Positions 59,033 to 64,000 of a stretch of DNA of 64,000 nt are shown piece by piece. Source of the DNA: Austropuccinia psidii (lineage: Eukaryota > Basidiomycota > Pucciniomycetes > Pucciniales > Sphaerophragmiaceae); assembly GCA_023105745.1 (NCBI GenBank), contig JALGQZ010000009.1, positions 16,540,564-16,604,563 on the forward strand. The letters are read 5' to 3'. Within the stretch, counting starts at the first letter, position 1, and the number at the start of each line of letters is the position of its first letter. The position numbers were made by a program, and so were the translations under genes. The notes beneath the pieces are model-generated. The model was not told the origin of the DNA. It was given only the letters and a program-made list of their open reading frames with translations, and made no database searches.

Positions 59033-62000
59033 TTGTAAACCACTCTAGAATCAGTAGTCCTAGTAATAGAAACATTACCCCCACTCAGACTGAAAATAAC
59101 ATTATCACATCTGAGAGTAACATCAACAGTGACACACTGTGGTTACAAATGTCCCAATATGCTGAGCAATCTGCAAAGCAGGCTACAGAATTTGCAGCTG
59201 CCCAAGAAAGGATGAGAAAAACTCAAGCCTCATTGGAGCAGATAGTTAAAAACCTTCAGGAAGGATATGCTCAACTGAGCAAAGCCTCTGAAGAAACCAA
59301 CAAGAGACTGAATCAAGTCTCTGAAGAACAACACCATAGTAGCAGGGACAGGGAGTGTCTGAACCAAGACATCAACAAATTGTTTGATGCCTACCATAGC
59401 TTAAAGCCCCAACCACAAGGCCAAGCTATGGAGAATCCATATCAACCAGATGACATCAAACCAGATGCCATGTTGTTGAATAAGGCAAGATCTCCATCAC
59501 AATACCAGGATGGAGATGGCATGTCTTATTCAGAGAAGGAAGCCTTGAAACAGCTTCCTGAGGCCTCAAACTGGCCCAAATTCTCTGGATCAGGAGGATA
59601 TGATCATATGGAACTCATAGATTATATTGATGGACTCTTCATTGATGTACCAAGCATACCAGATTACTGGATTACTGCTAGACTGAATACTGCATTTAAA
59701 GTTCATGCAAGTATATGGTACACTGAAATGAAAGAAATCCATGGCAGAAGAAATTGGCCATGGTGGAAGAGTCAAATAATCCAAAAGTACAGTAATGGAA
59801 CTTGGATATGGCAAAAGACCATGTCATTTGAGAATGACAAATACTCTGTGGACAAAGATCCATATGAGTGGTGTCTTAGACAGTCTAAAAGACTTAAAGC
59901 CATTGATCCTCAGATGAACATCCAACTGAGGAATCACAAACTCCTGACACAACTGCCAGGAGAACTAGAGCATGCAGTAAAGTGCAGATGCAACCAAAAT
60001 TGCACCCTAGATGATATAGCCAATACCTTGCAAGACATAAGGAAAAGGACTAATATAGGGAAATTCACCCCATATAGAAGCAGTAGTTTCAAAGAGAAAC
60101 AACCTTCCAGGGTGGAGTTTAAAGACAAACCCAGAGAAAAAGTGGCAGAAGTGGCAAAGAAGAAGAATTCTTGTCACAATTGTGGTTCAACAGACCACTA
60201 TGCTAACAACTGTCCAAAGGCAAAGAAAAAAGTCTATGCCATAGAGAAAGTCCCTGAGGAAGAACCTCCAACAGAGGAATCTGAATCAGACTCTATGGGT
60301 GATGCCATCAGAGAACCATCTGATGAGGATCAAGACCCAAGAGAGGAATTTCTAGTGGAATACCAAGAGGAAACCCCACTAGAAATCCAGGATATACAGT
60401 TGGAAGCAGGCATGCCACAAGACACTGCCAACAAAAACTTGTGTAAACATACACAAGATGCACAAACATTCCTGGTTACACCAACCAAAGGAATGGCATA
60501 TATACATGGAACAGCCACAAAAATGACTGTATGTATTGACAATGCTCAGCACCCACTGATCATTGACAATGGAGCACACTGCTCCATAGTGGCCAGAAAT
60601 TATCTGGATAAACACTTCCCAAACTGGGAAAAAGAACTCTTGCCCACCAGGGCAAAGAACTTTAAGAGTGCATCTGGAAAGATGACCTCTATTGGGACAA
60701 TTATCAAAGAGATAATTATACCCCACAGAAAAGGTAATATCAGACTCAACCCAGAGTTTGTAGTGCTTGAAGATGCCCACATCCAAGGGTTTTTACTGGG
60801 GACAGATTACCAGAGGATGTATGGCATAGATATTTACAATAGTAAAAATAGGCATATTACCATTGGTACTAACAAGGAAAAGAAATTTTCTCTTGATATA
60901 TACCAGATATCTTCTCAGGACCCACTGGAAGAACTTCTGAAAGAATTCAGAGAGGGACAGTTTAGCACTACCCTCACCAGTAAACAAAAGTTAAGTTTAC
61001 TGAAGATGCTGAGGAAGAATAGACCAGCATTTGCCATTGGTGAAGAACCATTAGGCAAGATCAAAGGCCATGATATAGAACTATATCTGGATGTGGAAAG
61101 GCCTTATCCACCCATGTTAAGGAGACATCCTTACCCAGCAAGTCTGGAGACCAGGAAAGAGATTGAGAAACATATCAATGAACTCCTGGACATGGATGTC
61201 ATTAGGATGATTGGACATAATGAGATAGTGGAAATTACCACCCCTGTCCTAATCACCTGGCATGATGGCAAGTCTAGATTGTGTGGAGACTTCAGAGCCC
61301 TGAATAACTACACAAAAGCAGACAGGTACCCTATACCAAGGATACCTCATGCCTTGGATAAACTGGCTAAAGCCAAATACATAACCAAGATGGATTGTAT
61401 GAAAGGCTTCCACCAAAATGGAGTTAAACCAAACTCCATGAAGTTGCTCAGAATAATATGCCATATGGGCATATATGAGTACACCAGGATTCCATTTGGC
61501 ATCAAAAATGCACCAGCCCACTTCCAAAGGATGATGGACACCATATTTCAGGAAGAAATAATGGAAGGCTGGATGGTAGTATATATTGATGATATCATTA
61601 TATACTCAGAGACATGGGAAGACCATGTACAATACATAGACAGAGTGCTAAGTAAATGTACACCCATCAATCTAAAAATTTCACTTAAAAAGTGTAATTT
61701 TGGCCAACAAGAGCTACTAGCTCTAGGACACAAAGTCTCAGGCCTTAGTCTGGCAATTGACCAGAACAAAGTAGCAGCAGTACTGCAAAAGCCAGTACCA
61801 AAGAGCATTAAAGAAATGCAATCTTTCCTTGGGTTTGCTAGCTACTATAGAAACCACATCAAAAACTTTGCCCACATAACTAGTAGCTTATACAAGTTAT
61901 GCTCAAAGGATGTAGTTTTTGAAATAACCAAGGAAAGGAGGGATGCATATGAGAGGATCAAATATGAACTCACAAATGCACCTGTGCTCATCTTGCCTGA

Positions 62001-64000
62001 CTTTGAACTACCATTCAAGTTATACATAGATGCAGCATGCAGCCAAGGCTTAGGAGCAGCCCTTCACCAAAGACAAATTGTAGATGGTGAACCAAGAGAA
62101 TGTGTAATATGTTACATCTCCAGGCAGCTGAAAGATTCAGAAGCCAGGTATGGGGCCACCCAGACAGAATGTCTATGTCTAGTCTGGGCTCTAGAAAAAC
62201 TCCATTACTATTTGGAGGGTGCAGTCTTTGAAGTCTACACAGACTGCACAGCCTTGAAGTCTTTACTAAACATGAAGACTACTAATAGACATATGCTGAG
62301 ATGGCAAATAGCCATCCAGGAGTATAGAGGGAACATGACCATCATATACAAGGAAGGCAAAAGCCATACCAATGCAGATGGCCTTAGCAGATGGCCACTG
62401 GACAATGTCAAAAGCAATCCAGCTTATGACCCTGAAGTTGCTGCAAAAATTCCTATCCATTTTATGGAGATCAATAGGAAAAAGAACTTCAGATTCTCCG
62501 AATGGGCACCAGAGAGTGGTACCCTTGACAGTGGAAACACTGATTCAGAAGGGACAGAAACTCCCATACTGGGAATAAGTTCCTCAGAACTGCACAATGA
62601 ATTTTTCAATGCAGTCCTGAAATCTTATGCTAAGCACAAACAGTGTAGCATATTACTCCAACTCCTTCAACAAAAATACAGGAGCCCAGAACTGGAAACC
62701 CAGCTGGAGGAACCCTGGTTGAGGGCCTATAAGGACAATAAATTCTTCCTTATAGATGGCCTGATTTATCACAGAGAAAAGCACACCAGTGCACTCACAG
62801 TGATAGACAGAGACCACATCTCTCTAATCCTGCAGGAATGCCATGACTGCCCCTATATGGGACACATGAGTGAAGACAGGACCAAAGAGAGGGTAGCAAG
62901 CACAGCTTGGTGGCCCAAGTGGGAACAAGAGTTGAGTGAATACATCAACACTTGTGAAAGATGCCAAAAGTCAAATAGAAAACATGGGAAGAAATATGGG
63001 TTACTTCAACATATAGAAGAACCCAAGCACCCATGGGAAACCATTAACATGGACTGGGTCACAGGACTTGTCCCAGGAGGCAAAGAAAACTACAATGCCT
63101 GCTTAATCATAGTTGATAGGTTCAGCAAAAGCATGAGATGTCTACCATGCCATAAAGAGGACACAGCCATGGACACTGCTCTGTTATTTTGGAATAACAT
63201 CATATCCACCTGTGGAGTCCCCAAGATCATAATTAGTGACAGGGACCCAAAATTCACATCTGAATTTTGGACCAACTTATATGACATGCTTGGCACCAAA
63301 CTTGCTTTTTCCACAGCTTACCATCCCCAAACAGATGGCCTGGCTGAGAGAATGATCCAAACAATGGAGGACATTCTCAGGAGGTTCTGTGCCTATGGCA
63401 TGGAATACAAGGACCATGAAGGATACACCCATGATTGGGTTACCCTCTTACCAGCAGTCCAGCTGGCTTATAACACAAGCCAGCACTCTACCACAGGAAA
63501 ATCACCTGCACTGGTAGAGAAAGGGTGGAATCCCCTGTTACCTGTGGATCACTTGAAGAAAAATCTTCTGACCATCCACCCCACAGCCAAAGACTTCCAT
63601 GATATGTGGAAGAAAGCCTGTGATACTGCAGCCAAATGCATAGCTGAGGCCAAAGAGTATAACAAGCAGAGGTGGGACAAATCACATATGGAACCTGACT
63701 TCAAGGAAGGGGACCAGGTGTTAGTGTCTACACTGAACTTCAACAATCTCAAAGGACCTAAGAAAATGAGAGACTCATTTGTAGGGCCCTTCACTATCAT
63801 TAAGTTAATAGGGAAAAATGCATCAGAGGTCAAGCTCACTGAGGAGTTTTCTAGGAAACACCCAGTCTTTCCAGTGAGCCTGGTCAAGCCATACTTCCAA
63901 ACAGAGGAGGAAAAATTCCCCTCCAGGAAGAAGAACATCACTCCACCAGAAATAGTGGAAGTAGAAGACTCTCCTGGACCTGTGAGTAAAATCATCAGGG
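58312..64000 (+). CDS. Gag-Pol polyprotein, second unit, runs off the window
   Basis: Same frame as 50180-56035, open from the ATG at 58312 to the window edge (the stop is expected near 64167). One coding difference was seen: codon 429 is GGA (Gly) instead of GAA (Glu) because of G59597, in the capsid-like GEYDHMEL motif. The protease D-N-G site, YIDD and integrase residues are unchanged. Confidence 0.92.
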   Translation, partial: MSPAYLRDLGFQRNQPEDRAGMSRTRRPERRHIGHSGGWQNNEGDNINLAIHTPIQQKPQTRGLEGYGSSSSNPPTPQRFVSMEYGQQEVQPSNSLGRTGIKLPEDLSQRDRLQRPYGNHQGLESYQAAQTPGGKGTEDKGESSHYPSYRRTVNPDRAYSDSFRITRSMPNQLSSGFTPFRNQQISGQESPFFTIPGTFQEKTRQQGQKQSLLQPEEEGVRPHDPEAVRFGKRSTQEPEVVVNHSRISSPSNRNITPTQTENNIITSESNINSDTLWLQMSQYAEQSAKQATEFAAAQERMRKTQASLEQIVKNLQEGYAQLSKASEETNKRLNQVSEEQHHSSRDRECLNQDINKLFDAYHSLKPQPQGQAMENPYQPDDIKPDAMLLNKARSPSQYQDGDGMSYSEKEALKQLPEASNWPKFSGSGGYDHMELIDYIDGLFIDVPSIPDYWITARLNTAFKVHASIWYTEMKEIHGRRNWPWWKSQIIQKYSNGTWIWQKTMSFENDKYSVDKDPYEWCLRQSKRLKAIDPQMNIQLRNHKLLTQLPGELEHAVKCRCNQNCTLDDIANTLQDIRKRTNIGKFTPYRSSSFKEKQPSRVEFKDKPREKVAEVAKKKNSCHNCGSTDHYANNCPKAKKKVYAIEKVPEEEPPTEESESDSMGDAIREPSDEDQDPREEFLVEYQEETPLEIQDIQLEAGMPQDTANKNLCKHTQDAQTFLVTPTKGMAYIHGTATKMTVCIDNAQHPLIIDNGAHCSIVARNYLDKHFPNWEKELLPTRAKNFKSASGKMTSIGTIIKEIIIPHRKGNIRLNPEFVVLEDAHIQGFLLGTDYQRMYGIDIYNSKNRHITIGTNKEKKFSLDIYQISSQDPLEELLKEFREGQFSTTLTSKQKLSLLKMLRKNRPAFAIGEEPLGKIKGHDIELYLDVERPYPPMLRRHPYPASLETRKEIEKHINELLDMDVIRMIGHNEIVEITTPVLITWHDGKSRLCGDFRALNNYTKADRYPIPRIPHALDKLAKAKYITKMDCMKGFHQNGVKPNSMKLLRIICHMGIYEYTRIPFGIKNAPAHFQRMMDTIFQEEIMEGWMVVYIDDIIIYSETWEDHVQYIDRVLSKCTPINLKISLKKCNFGQQELLALGHKVSGLSLAIDQNKVAAVLQKPVPKSIKEMQSFLGFASYYRNHIKNFAHITSSLYKLCSKDVVFEITKERRDAYERIKYELTNAPVLILPDFELPFKLYIDAACSQGLGAALHQRQIVDGEPRECVICYISRQLKDSEARYGATQTECLCLVWALEKLHYYLEGAVFEVYTDCTALKSLLNMKTTNRHMLRWQIAIQEYRGNMTIIYKEGKSHTNADGLSRWPLDNVKSNPAYDPEVAAKIPIHFMEINRKKNFRFSEWAPESGTLDSGNTDSEGTETPILGISSSELHNEFFNAVLKSYAKHKQCSILLQLLQQKYRSPELETQLEEPWLRAYKDNKFFLIDGLIYHREKHTSALTVIDRDHISLILQECHDCPYMGHMSEDRTKERVASTAWWPKWEQELSEYINTCERCQKSNRKHGKKYGLLQHIEEPKHPWETINMDWVTGLVPGGKENYNACLIIVDRFSKSMRCLPCHKEDTAMDTALLFWNNIISTCGVPKIIISDRDPKFTSEFWTNLYDMLGTKLAFSTAYHPQTDGLAERMIQTMEDILRRFCAYGMEYKDHEGYTHDWVTLLPAVQLAYNTSQHSTTGKSPALVEKGWNPLLPVDHLKKNLLTIHPTAKDFHDMWKKACDTAAKCIAEAKEYNKQRWDKSHMEPDFKEGDQVLVSTLNFNNLKGPKKMRDSFVGPFTIIKLIGKNASEVKLTEEFSRKHPVFPVSLVKPYFQTEEEKFPSRKKNITPPEIVEVEDSPGPVSKIIR

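Larger units (their letters stand above)
47928..64000 (+). mobile_element. Young Gypsy-A retrotransposon as an LTR-sharing tandem array
   Basis: The order is LTR (47928-49364), internal (49365-56059), LTR (56060-57496), internal (57497 to window end). The repeat unit is 8,132 bp. The two units look identical except for three substitutions I found: 48551/56683 and 49205/57337 in the LTRs and 51465/59597 in gag. CGTGA (47923-47927) is the left flank and candidate target duplication. A third LTR is expected from about 64192. The element is intact enough to be recently active. Confidence 0.93.

Overview
The window looks like part of a repeat-bloated, AT-rich genome of a rust fungus (Pucciniales). 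The Ty3/Gypsy Gag-Pol families, the Tnp2-type CACTA transposase, the short fungal introns (about 55-85 bp, GTRNGT...AG) and a Zn2Cys6-type protein family are ones I associate with rusts, most closely Austropuccinia psidii. That assignment is inference from remembered families, not a search. I see no convincing single-copy host gene; almost everything recognisable belongs to mobile elements.

Layout. 1-7,804 is a nest of broken LTR retrotransposons: a family-B LTR cutting a decayed Gypsy-A pol gene with its 3' LTR, a family-C fragment, another B-type fragment, and a minus-strand Gypsy gag pseudogene (family D) split by a solo A-type LTR with a clear 5-bp target duplication. 7,805-18,126 is AT-rich and essentially geneless: a 247-bp tandem duplication, a 120-bp foldback, a 0.55-kb A-rich 9-bp satellite, a G-rich island and a decayed Tc1/mariner-like transposase (16,865-17,767, minus).

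18,127-38,998 is the highlight: one 20.9-kb CACTA (EnSpm) DNA transposon with 46-bp terminal inverted repeats beginning CACCAGGG and a 3-bp target duplication (ATA). It carries six gene-like loci: a Tnp2 transposase (minus); a 623-aa spliced ORF of unknown function (plus, intact); a SNF2 ATPase (minus); a Zn2Cys6-cluster protein (plus); a TET/JBP-like 2-oxoglutarate/Fe(II) dioxygenase (minus, intact); and an unrecognised broken gene (minus). Imperfect palindromes with an idealised CGG-N10-CCG core are scattered through it, mostly upstream of its genes. A DNA-methyl oxidase candidate, a chromatin remodeller and a DNA-binding regulator on one transposon suggest a mobile epigenetic module, although the transposase, SNF2, Zn-cluster and unknown genes carry stops or frameshifts here.

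38,999-43,989 is AT-rich with nothing recognised. 43,990-47,927 holds a family-C LTR-like piece, a second G-rich island, three family-B LTR pieces (one inverted) and the leader and gag start of a Gypsy-B element. That element is interrupted at 47,928 by a young Gypsy-A retrotransposon present as LTR-internal-LTR-internal, an 8,132-bp unit sharing its middle LTR and running off the window end. Its LTRs (1,437 bp each) differ at two positions that I found. The element encodes a 1,951-aa Gag-Pol polyprotein (CCHC, protease, RT, RNase H, integrase, chromo-like C-terminus) and an overlapping spliced ORF in another frame.
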